Positions 50,698-61,776 of a stretch of DNA of 64,000 bases are shown piece after piece. The translations under genes were made by a program, and so were the position numbers. The notes below the pieces were generated by a model that did not search any database, had not been told where the DNA came from, and worked only from the letters and a program-made list of their open reading frames with translations. Origin of the DNA: Trichoplax adhaerens (lineage: Eukaryota; Placozoa; Uniplacotomia; Trichoplacea; Trichoplacidae); the NCBI RefSeq assembly GCF_000150275.1, contig NW_002060944.1, forward strand, positions 189,614 to 253,613, read 5' to 3'. The number at the start of each line of letters is the position of its first letter. The stretch's first letter is position 1.

Positions 50698-52337
50698 ATG
50701 GTAGCCATGACCTCGTTGAGAAGAATTGCTCATTTTCTACCACAATCCTCATCGATGTACAGGTTTGCTCAATCATATCATGAAACCATGCAATAACGTA
50801 TTAATACTACTATTGCCAATCACCAATACGCTAATCATGATAACTTGATCGCATACTACTTCAAGTCCAGCTAAAAGTCGTTTAATCGAGCACATTGCTG
50901 CTTTCAACGCCACCAACAATAACTCACCAGCGATCGACGTAAACCATAACTTATTCCATTCGATCATGCTAGTGGAGACTGCAATGATGAGTGCAATAGT
51001 TCACCACTACAACATAAGTGTACTGGTTATTACACAGTACTGTACAGACAGTAATGTAATCTCTTTCGATCCACGAGCTACGCTCAAGTCATAGCACACG
51101 CAATAGCTGCTTCGACCTACGCAATCCACACCAATTGACGGAATTCAAATTGGTCTCGATCATATTTGACCACGACTGTCGGAAACGATGATAGCGGACT
51201 AATTGGATTCAATTCTACTAGTTATGACAGTGATTTCAGGATCATGGTGTCAGCGCCAATACTATTACAGTAGACAGTACAACGAGATCGACACATAATG
51301 TCTTCTTTTTGTTATCAACTTCCTTGCAATCATCCTATACAATACTGGACTGGAACGTCATGACTGCTATGGCTAGTTTTATTCAATCAAAGTGAAATTG
51401 ATCCGCCTTGAAGCTAACGTAGGAATCATTTCTATTCATTTAGGGTACTTGCACAAAGAGCACCCAATGCTTGTATTATAGTAGCCTCGAGGAATTGCCA
51501 AACGATGCCTAAACCATCGGCGGATGATCAGCCAAAAGAATATCCAGAAAAGATTGTTAATATAGTCGATAATATCTCGCAATTGACGATATTAGAAGTG
51601 GCCGATCTCAACGAATTATTAAAGGTACATGGTTAAATAAGTAAAAAACGTGTAGTAAAGACCCTAAACCATAACTCTATCCGTGAACGTAATCATCGCT
51701 GAGTAAAATGTTATTTTATCAAAACTCCATAGGCCCGCCTGAATATCAGCGATGCACCGATGGCAATGGCTGCTATGCCACAAGCTGCACCAGCTGCTTC
51801 GGTATGTTCTATCTCGACTTGACGTCGATGCTTAGTATAACTTTAATGTATCACATCATGACTTCCCAAGGGATATGTATATACATACACGTATACTCGT
51901 ATATTACATCAAAATCAGTAATATTCCTTTCAATCATTTCTACAGCAAGAACCTGCTGAAGAGGAGGAAGTACAGACTGAATTTACTGTCAAATTAATGA
52001 AATTTGATGATGCCTCAAAAGTTAAACTAATTAAGGAAATTAAAGCTCTAGTCGATGGAATGAATTTAGTCCAGGTATGACATACTCTTCCTTAGTATTA
52101 TTAAATAGCCCTCGAAGGTATATGTGTTCTATCTTACGCAGTACACGGTCATTATATAATCATAGCATTCCCTTTTATACAATCCTGCTGACCTACCATT
52201 CGCATTGTATTCATTGTTAGGCCAAAAAATTTGTCGAAAGCACACCTCAAGTAATCAAGAAAAACATTTCCAAGGAAGAAGCAGAGCAGCTGAAAAAGAC
52301 TTTAGAAACTGCTGGTGGAAGCATTGTCATCGAATAA
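50698..52337 (+). CDS. MRPL12: Mitochondrial ribosomal protein L12 (bL12m)
   Basis: Stalk protein of the large mitoribosomal subunit, which recruits translation GTPases; it also binds mitochondrial RNA polymerase in mammals. Five exons in phase: 50698 to about 50762 (MVAMTSLRRIAHFLPQSSSM, an Arg/Ser-rich, acid-free mitochondrial presequence), 51444 to about 51625 (RVLAQRAPNACIIVASRN, then the dimerising IVDNISQLTILEVADLNELL), 51732-51800 (ARLNISDAPMAMAAMPQAAP, Ala/Pro-rich hinge), 51946-52074 (EFTVKLMKFDDASKVKLIKE), and 52222-52337 (AKKFVESTPQVIKKNISKEE .. GGSIVIE, stop TAA). The C-terminal domain has the L7/L12 pattern (F.V.L..FD...K...IK.I......L.L..AK..VE..P..IK). The frame is open upstream to an in-frame ATG at 50434 inside the repeats, but only the 50698 start gives an exposed presequence. 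Confidence 0.96.
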
Positions 52338-53278
52338 TGTCATACACACTACGCGTTCATAGATAGGCTTAGTGTGATATACTAGCAGATATAAACTGTT
52401 ATCTTGTATTTATCGAAATTTATTATGCTAAATCAATTTTATAAACTGACTAGATTTTCATCCATAACTGTACTGCTCTAATTTTTAACATCAAATGGCT
52501 ACATACATTTGCTGCACAAATTTCTTATGGAGGCTGAAATGCGTTCATTACTATGGATTATATACAGAGGGATATGTTGCTGCATAGTGAGACTGTATCA
52601 TGCATGCAATTTTTCTACATCATCACTTCATGCTTTACTTTTTTTTCCATTTTCAACTATCCATAAATACGCCGTTGTATGATGTGTCGATTGCTGATTG
52701 TCAATCCATCGGATATGCAATAAATATCCAAACCAACCATTTGGTTATTGCATCGAGTGCTTGCATAAAAATATTTTAATAACGATCCAACACAACATCA
52801 TTGCAAAGGTATTATAATCTTTCAGTTTTTACTACACTTCACTTTAGTAAAAAATTGACATGCATTGATTTACGTTCAGTACGTACAGTACATTCATCAT
52901 CCTGAAGTTTGTCGACAGTCAATAAATTAGCTGATTTACTAGAAAATCACTCAAGTTATACAAAAAAATTTTCAAAAACATCTGGAAATTGCATTTACAA
53001 TATAGACGATGTCAATCTATGAGTCTATGACTGCTTCAGTCATTTAGGAGTCCAACACAGCTACAATGTATTGTCGAGCATCTTTAAATATAAAACATTA
53101 CTTAAATTCAAGTCACAGTCCTGCTTTCAACCTAATGCACTACCCGTATAATAGCATATTTAACCCATCAATCATTGAAGCAAGCCGGGGACAAAAATGA
53201 CGTAAATTGTCCGTTTAGCTATACCTATGCGACAGCGACATTCATCGTCCAATCAGACAAGCCATCAAATTGGTAATA
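52338..53278. other. Spacer between convergent MRPL12 and POLR3E genes
   Basis: About 940 bp holding the 3' untranslated regions of both genes. A TACGTACAGTAC word occurs at about 52880, like those upstream of MRPL12. No gene is seen. Confidence 0.6.
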
Positions 53279-56200
53279 TTAATGTTGTAGTGGATTAAGG
53301 AACCACATACTGCCTTTATTAGCACAGACGTCCTACAGAATATTATAGATGAAATCGTAACATGATTAACATTAATTCAATAGTCTATTAATAAGCATAA
53401 GTTCTGCTAATTCCATACTAAAAAAATGACATACCTTCACAATCTTTAGATATTGCTTATCATTTGGTGCTTCGCCAGTTTTTTCAACCATAGCTAAGAC
53501 AATCTCCCTGCGGCGTAGTTTAGCCTTGTCTTTAAATAGATCTAGCAACACTTCTCTATACTAGAGGCATTTAGAAAGATTTCATATTCATTTAAACTAC
53601 CGTGATTTAATTATTAACCAACAATACCCGTCTCATTGAATGTTATAATTGAAGGATGTTTAAAAGTAAAACGCTGAATTATAAATACACAATAGTACAA
53701 GTATACAAACGTGATAATCTAAAGTCATTCATTTACCTTATCATTAGTTTCATTTAATTTCCGTTTAACATATAACTTTGAGGGTGTTTCATTTGGTGAT
53801 AAAGGCTAATATGCGATATTGATAGTAAGTACGACGATAATTAGTGATAATGGTGTATGACATGAAATTTATCATATAATCTACGTAGGAAAGTAAGAAG
53901 ATCATTATATTCTACCTGATGTTCTAGTTCTGTCACTCCAATTTCTTTTAAACATCTCTTTAACGTATTGTCGGAAACTCCTTTTGCCATAATATGATCC
54001 TCCTTTAAAGCTGTATTCAACATCATTCAAAATGAATCTTACTGGACGTGTCTTGTGTAAGATTTCGGCTTATCTTAGACAGGATTATCGACAAAAAATG
54101 ATTCATACTAACTTCCTTGGTAAAGTAATAACCGTCTTTTTAGTGTTTCTAAGCTATAAATTGAACGATCAAAGATTTCGCATAACCAGTTCTTTACAAC
54201 AACGATTAATTCATCTGGTACAGCTGAAGTATTGTTATTGTCATCATTTTCCGCCTGCTTAAGCTCGTTCATACGATCAGTTGTCTCTGCTACAGATTCG
54301 TCCACATCCATTGGCTCATCCTTAATTTTGATATCATCGCTACTGTTAAAATTACTTTGCTGAGCTATTGCCCCATCGGGAACGTTAATTTTAATCTTGC
54401 TGTTACTTGGGCCGTCAACAGAACTAGAGTTTGCATTTACATGTTTCGCAGCAAGTTTTTTAGCCATTTTAATACGTTCTTGGCCAGATATGATTGCCTT
54501 ATCTTTACCCATCACCGGTTTTTTATCTTGTACTGTCTCTGACTGGACCCCAGTCGGTTGAGTAGGTAATTTTAACCTTAATTTTAGTCTGTTAAACATA
54601 AAATAGAACATAATAAATGGGAAGTTACTAGCGTTATACACAAAATATAATATATGAAATTTATTACGCCAATTGTCTACAGCTTACTGCTGGTATTTCT
54701 TTTCCCAGTATTGTACCTGTCGCTGAGCTACATCAGGATACCTATTAAATTACATTGTAAAAATTACATATGGATTACAGTAAGGCTAGCGATAAGTTAT
54801 CAATAGTGCCTCATGCGTTACCTTTCAATAAATTGATAATCGTACGGCAGGCAAAATTCCCAACCTTTTGTGACACGAAGAAGGGCTACTTGCGTCATGA
54901 TTTCTTTCAAATCCTCGCTAGGTAGCTGACGAGCATATTACACGGAAGTTTTACTTTCAAGCACTAAACTTCTTTGACTTTGTTATGCGAATATATTACT
55001 ATGACTATGCATACAATACTGTACAATCTAGTAATGTATCACGCAGACTGTGTACCTTAACTACCATAGATATTTCTTTCCTGCTGGTTATACGAGTTTG
55101 TGTAAACTTCCATAACTGCCACAAGATACATTGCGATATTAGTAAACAACTATACTCGAGTACGTAAGAGCATAATAACACAATTTGTGAGGCATTTCAT
55201 TGAATTTACATCAACGAAATAAATCTCAACATAAAATCAGAGGAATACAATACATACCAGATAATCTCGAGCCAAGCACAACATATCAGACGGGATACCA
55301 GTAATTGGGCTAGTAGTTCCTTTTGGATAGAGCAGTTCACTAATTCGTTTAAATTTTTAAAATCATATTTAGTCATTTCATTTATCACATCAATTAGAGT
55401 GCTAAATCGTAAATAGCCATATTAATTCTATAAATCAAGACTGAACCTTTTAACTATCCAACACCCTTGTACCAGAACTGCAACTTGTTGCAAATATTGA
55501 ATAATGGCCGTATCATCGATATCAGAAGGCTTTGAAAGGATAGTGCCAAGCTGGCTGAACTGCATTGCTTTCGCTTTTATATTAGTGCATGAAATTTAGA
55601 AAGGAAAGTTTAAAAATTTTTGCTGAGCAAATAAATACCATATTGCAGTCTTTAACATACCACTGAGAAGAATCGATTTAATCTGTTCTGGTAAGCTCAT
55701 TGTTTTCAATTGTGTAATGGACAAGATATTTTCGGGATTAACCGAGACACTATGACGAAATAACATAGCAAAAATATTGCAGGACATTTTGAGAAATATG
55801 ATTGCATGATTATAAGAGTGCCAATATTAGATTGCTATTTTTACCTAACTTCCGCTGGAGGAGGCGGCATTAACGCATCCAAATAGCCTCTACGATGAAA
55901 CATTGTGCATACAAATCTTTACATTTATACATCACTAACCAAGATTTTAAAAGAAAAGATAATCATGTACCTATACGCAATAATGCAAAACTTACTTGGC
56001 AGATATACCGTAATCACATGTAATCTCATCCATATTTCCATTAGTTAATAACTCTCTTTCCACAGTGGCCCTGGTATCATCTCGACCCACAAACTCTGCT
56101 TCAATCCATTGTTCTTCAGCATTCTTCTTTTCAAGATATGCGTGAGAGCTAATTCGATAGGCCTTGGCTTGATCAGACTCAGGGACAGCATATCGAACCT

Positions 56201-58749
56201 AAGAATTGGCGAATAATGCAAATATGAAATATAATGATTGCTAAATGCTCTTAGGTAATCAAATAGTATGATTTAAAAATGAACATACAGTAACCGGTTT
56301 AATGTCTTCCTCTTCTTCGGAATCTGATTTTACAATGCCGCTATTGCTATTATCTAATTTTCCTGTACCGTTCGCACTTTCTGCCATATTAATATAATCA
56401 AAACTAGGCCGTAACTGAAGCATAGCTTGCACAGGAGTTACATGTAAAGCATCTAAGTATTAAAAAAATAGAAAAGTCTTACTTGTTGATTTAAATCTTG
56501 ATGCAAGGTACAACATAATCGGCCTTTTGATGTTATTACAAACAACTTTAAGTAATCTATGCAACGAAATAAACACTTACTATTTTTCATAATCCCTACA
56601 GCATAACGATCATTATTTTCTGCCTTCATAGAAGCTAGCACCTGCTTATCCATGACAGAACTGTAAAATAAAGTTAACCTATTACAATAGATCAACATGA
56701 CAATGCCGCGCTAGCTACCGTAGGACCTGTCTTAATCTACATCACGCAATTACTATTATCTAAGGACAAATTAATTGTACGAAATGAATTAATTTTAGAC
56801 CAATAGACAATCATACTCATCCTAAATACCAATGCTATACTTGTGTTAATCGAATAGTAAATATGCAATAACAAGATACTTATTTAACTAAAAAGGTTAC
56901 AACCTATTATAAAAAGTCTGATTGTTTCCTTTTAGAGAGTTGGATTCATTGACCGCTCGAGCCATATCTTCACCTTTATTTGTACAGTAATTTTTTTCAG
57001 TATCGACCGCTACTTCTAGTTCAACCTATAACAAGTTTCATTAACGAGACAATGAGTTAAGCTTTGGATATTAGAATCGTGGTCAAGGCCAAAGCCTACT
57101 TACCTTTTGCTGTTTTGGCTTGATACGAGCTTTCATGCATGATGTGTCAGCGTAAGGCATCCGAGTGGACCTTACCGGATACTAGAATGGATAATATTCA
57201 ATTACAACGAATAATTTTCAGTTGAGTTCCTAAAAACCTGTTCTAATAAACTATCATAGCAAAACGTAAATTGGTGGTTTCACGTCGATTCTAATTACCA
57301 TAGTAGAGTATCATGGATTAGTAAGTAGTGCAGAAAGGCATGCATTGCTCTACATCGTACAGTATTATGTTTACAAAAAATGATTTGTGAATACTTTAAG
57401 ACGATCATTCGAGTCGAAATTTTAATTCATTGTGCTGGTGATCAGCAAATATTTTGCTGATTTCGCCAACAAGTAAATTGATTATAAGCAAGATGGAGTT
57501 TTATCTAACAGAGCCTTAAATGACTGTTAAAAGCGATCGTAAAGGACGATAACTTATTATGTGAAACAGATTATAAGAATTTCATCTATACTTAAATGAC
57601 TGGTGCTCTATTTTGTTGTAAGCCAAGCAAGTCGTTGCATTAGCTAACACGTTGTACTGCAACCACGATTACGAGCAACTCCCAAATTTACAAACGGCTA
57701 CCATATTCACAGCCACAAAGGATAGGATAGAATGTATTTCACGTTCTGTATCGTTCAAAATTGATAGTCAACGAGTATACTTTACTGCGATCGTCATTAA
57801 AATAATGCATAACATAAAATTAATCGGGCTGGCCAAGTATCATTTCAGTTCAAAGTTCTACAATAATTATGAATGCATCGCGGCCTATTTTTAATATTGT
57901 GCAGGTTTAACAAGTATTAACTTGCACGATAATGGAATATTTCACTTTGTCGTCAAATCGTGTAGAAAGATATACATATTAAGAAAATACTAGCTTTGCT
58001 ACAAGTATGAATTCATCATTGGTATCCACTTATCATATAGAATATTGCAATACCTCAATGGACATGATTTCTAGTGGAAATATTGTCAAACAGGTGAATG
58101 CTATACCGTATTCGAGTCTCTAGGCTTGTCAATCCGGCATTGACTGGAGTAATGATGGAGATTACTCTTCAATACAAGTCGACAACTAAATTTCATTAAT
58201 ATGTTGCCCGTGTGGACAGAAATCTGATTAGCCTATCATCCCTCCATGGTTGGTGTACTACTTTTCCAGGCTCTTGTTAATGCTACAGTAGAAGATTATT
58301 AACTCAAGTCTGCAATGACAAGGAATGAAGACTCCACAACGTCAGGAATGAATTGAACGGGATAACTCATCATCCTTCCATTGTAGTATTCTATTCATTA
58401 ATAATCATGCTAGCAGACTTTATCGATACTAATCAAGATCTGTCTTCATGATATTATTAACAGGCTCATTTCATTACAGCTATCAGCTTACCATCATCAG
58501 GTATAAATTATCCTTTAAATGATGAGACAAGTAGACGTCGATCTATGAAGAAAAGCACAACATGAACTTTATTCTTATTCATGTTCACAATTAATAAGCT
58601 TTCATTGCCTTTCAAGAACTTTTCCATGATAGTAGTATCTAGATTAACTAGTAGGATGATGGAAAAAGTCAATTTTATACCTCTTTAACAACAGGATCGT
58701 CTTCATCGCTGCTCTCACTCGAGTTATGGCCACTTTCTTGCTCAGCCAT
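53279..58749 (-). CDS. POLR3E: RNA polymerase III subunit RPC5
   Basis: Pol III-specific subunit that pairs with RPC4 in the TFIIF-like heterodimer on the polymerase lobe, acting in initiation and termination at tRNA and 5S genes in the nucleus. Exons: 58749-58681 (MAEQESGHNSSESSDEDD, acidic start), one unplaced exon, 57181-57104 (YPVRSTRMPYADTSCMKARI), 57025-56904 (VELEVAVDTEKNYCTNKGED), 56660-56581 (MDKQVLASMKAENNDRYAVG), 56452-56289 (LHVTPVQAMLQLRPSFDYIN), 56198-55996, about 55890-55843, about 55750-55660 (NILSITQLKTMSLPEQIKSI), about 55577-55443 (VAVLVQGCWIVK), about 55338-55258, about 54925-54823 (LLRVTKGWEFCLPYDYQFIE), about 54745-54668 (YPDVAQRQVQYWEKKY), about 54594-54130 (Lys-rich linker with IKDEPMDVDES), about 54015-53917, about 53575-53430 (AKLRRREIVLAMVEKTGE) and 53335-53279 (NKGSMWFLNP, stop). 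Nearly every block matches vertebrate POLR3E in order, including its C-terminal winged helices. Confidence 0.95.
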
Positions 58750-58965
58750 TTTGGATTCGTTTACTGTTACGCATGCGTTAAATGTCTGTGCTAGTTTTAC
58801 CACTTGCAAATATATAACTGAATGAACCAATACTTGCAGCTGTATAGGGTATCGTACAGTTGTAACGTGAGTCCAAATTGTTTAACGCTATATTACAATG
58901 GGGTTCCACCCGGAGAAGGTTATGGTTTGGGTAGCGATAGTTCAGCTTCTACATAGGCAAACCTA
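58750..58965 (-). promoter_or_regulatory. Upstream region of POLR3E
   Basis: The 200 bp above the POLR3E start codon lie between the gene and the satellite array. No TATA box or other firm motif was found; position is the only evidence. Confidence 0.3.
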
Positions 58966-58969
58966 AATG

Positions 58970-60580
58970 GCTGCTGAAAAGATTCGAGTAATTGATAAAT
59001 GAGAATATTATAAGCTGAAAAGTCAGACTTTTGAGATCAGGTAGGTAATCCTAGTTTGCAGTTAGCTGAAGATCAGCTGCTATTGGACAGATACTATGAT
59101 ATTTTACATCAATATTGGATGAAAAACTTAAAAAAATGAGGATTTAAGGGTCTGGTATTTTTGCCTGCATCTTATAGTTGGAATATGGCTATAGATTAAC
59201 GATATGGAGACAATATGGATTTGCACAGGATACGTAGAGTATATCAATATATATCTAAGGTTCAACTAAATAGCTGCTGCTGGATTTGAGAAATTGATAA
59301 AACCTGAAAGTTAGACTTTTAAGACCAGGTAGACGATCTTAGTTTTGCAATTAGCTGAAAATCAGCTACTATTGGACAAATACTAGGATATTTTATATCA
59401 AAATTGGAGGAAAATTTTTTAAAATGAGGATTTAGAGGTCTGGCATTGTGCCTGCATGCTATCCTAGTTTGAAGGCAGCTATAGATTAATTATACGGAGA
59501 CAATGTGCATTTGCACAGGTGATGGCATAGAGTATATCGATATTTGAGGTCAAACCAAATAGCTGCTACCAGATTTAAGAAATTGATAAATGAGAATGTT
59601 ATAACTTGGAAAGTCATACTTTGGGGACCAGATAGACGATCCAAGTTTGCAATTAGCTGAAGATCAACTAGTATTGCACAGATACTATGATATTTTATGC
59701 CAATATTGGATGAAAAACTTAAAAAAAATGAGGATTTCGAGGTCTGATATTTTGCCTGCCTCCTTCCTATTCTAGTTATAAGATGGCTATAGATTAACTA
59801 TATGGAGACAACGTGTATTTGCACTTATCAATACTTGAGGTAAAACTAAATAGCAGCTGCCAGATTTGAGAAATTGATAAATGAGAATATTTAACCTGAA
59901 AAGTTGGACTTTTGAGACCAGGTAGACGATTTTAGATTTGCAATTAGCTATAAAGATCAACTGGTATCGGACAGATGCTATAATATTTTATGTCAATATT
60001 GGATACAACAACTTGAAAAATGAGGACTTGAAAGTCTGATATTTTGCCCGCATCCTGCCCTAGCTTGAACATAGCTATAGATTAACTACATGGAGACAAT
60101 GTGCATTTGCACAGGTGATGAGATAGAGTATATCGATATTTGAGGTAAAACTAAATAGCTGCGGCCAGATTTGAGCAATTGATAATGAGAATGTTACAAC
60201 CTGAAAAGCCGGACTTTTAAGACCAGGTAGACGATCTTAATTTGTAATTAGCTGAAGATTAGCTACTAGACAGACACTCTGATATTTTACGTCAATATTG
60301 GAAGAAAACTTCAAGATCAAGGATTTGGAAGTCTGTTATTTTGCCTGCATCCTGTTCCAGCTTGATGCTAGCTATAGATTAACTACAGGAAGACATGGGT
60401 ATTTATAAAGGTGATGATAACACAGAGCATATCAATAGTTGAATCTAGACCAAACTCAATTTACTAATACTAATAATATTGTAGGCTGAAAGATGAGAGC
60501 TTGAGGTCATGTATTGAGTCCGAACTTGCAGATATAGCCGTAGGTTAACTGCTTGGGGACACACTCTGATTTAATGGAAT
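58970..60580 (+). repeat. Satellite-like tandem array, unit about 295 bp, 5-6 copies
   Basis: Each unit carries, in order, TTGATAAATGAGAAT, an ..AAAGT(C/T)(A/G)GACTTTTGAGACCA block, TTAGCTGAAGATCA, GGACAGATACTATGATATTT, TCAATATTGGATGAAAAACT, TGAGGATT..AGGTCTG, GCCTGCAT, CTATAGATTAACTA and GGAGACAATGTGCATTTGCA. The last word starts near 59205, 59496, 59804, 60092 and (diverged) 60388, giving periods of about 290, 308, 288 and 296. The last unit fades by 60580. No open frame persists through the units. Confidence 0.88.
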
Positions 60581-60584
60581 TGTA

Positions 60585-61776
60585 GAGTACTGTACAGTAT
60601 AGTATATCGGTAGGGGAATATAAATGACTGGCAACTATCTATGTTAAATAACCCTATGTATGAATATTTTGAGCTCTATTTTTCATGGCGTAAAATCGTC
60701 CAATATTCAGTATAATAATTAAATGCACCAATTGATGCTTCACTGCATACATAAAATAAAGAAGTGTGATAAAATATTGTACATATTCCGTGATAATACC
60801 ACCCATCCTTCCTTGAAACGAGCAGTGCGGGGGTCATTTATAGTACTGTTAGATGACTCTGATTATGTAGAAGATTCTTACAGTACTTTTTACCTCAAGA
60901 TTTCTTCATGTAAAACGAATAGCTCTAAGGTAGTCATTTCTGCAGAGTACTGATTATTGAAATAGTATTCGTTACATCGTTAAGGGTGGCCACTGGGCCT
61001 TTAAATTTTGATTTCAATTAATATTCTGATGAAAATTGATATAGAATTGATCACAGTACTAAGGACATTGTACCGCACTGTCGATATCTTACAGTACCTG
61101 CTAATCTTAACTTGGTATGTCCATCACCGTACATTAATTATCATCATGTGCTTTGGACCATTAACTAATCTTAATATAGCATTTCATCCGTGAATGCATT
61201 ATTAAAAAGTAGTATTCTAGAAGCATAGCTGTGAATATAGTAGTGCCTGGCTATTACCGGGATATAAATAATGTCGAATGGCAATACTATCTGTTAATTA
61301 TTAAAAAATAAGTACATTATCGTAAACCGTCAGCAAAGCGACGTGAATTTGTACTAGTTTATAACTAAATATAGTACATCATCCTTACCATAAATCGAAG
61401 AAGTGTGATAAATAATGCACATTCCGACAAATTGATGCCTGAATCAACCATCATACCTGTACATCATTCTAGCTATAAATCATATACAGTATTAGTAGTT
61501 GATAAGGTATGATTGAGTCTTCATCTTGAAAGCTCTCACTAGGAATTGAGTATAGCCGAGCCAATGCTCTATTGCATGGTGCAAAGATTTAGCATTTTAA
61601 TTAATTATTCCAGATTTAACACCTTTGGAATCTTTCCCATACGGACAGTCAACGAACAATTGTTGTGTGGATACCCTCTTATAAGTTAGCTAATAATATC
61701 GTCTAGTTGTCTACTGTCTTATGATAGCAACACCATAATTGAAATCAATTTTGTAGAACAGTCTTGCTATCTAGAA
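60585..61776. other. Spacer upstream of the APAF1-like gene
   Basis: No gene recognised. A small TACTGTACAGTATAGTATA word sits at 60590-60610, like the words upstream of MRPL12. GAAGTGTGATAAA recurs at 60762 and 61399, part of a weak local duplication. Short plus-strand frames (60723-60953, 61008-61193) look random. Confidence 0.5.

Noticed and set aside
57652-57894. 80-codon plus frame inside POLR3E
   Set aside because: Falls in the large first-intron region of POLR3E on the other strand and shows no known domain.
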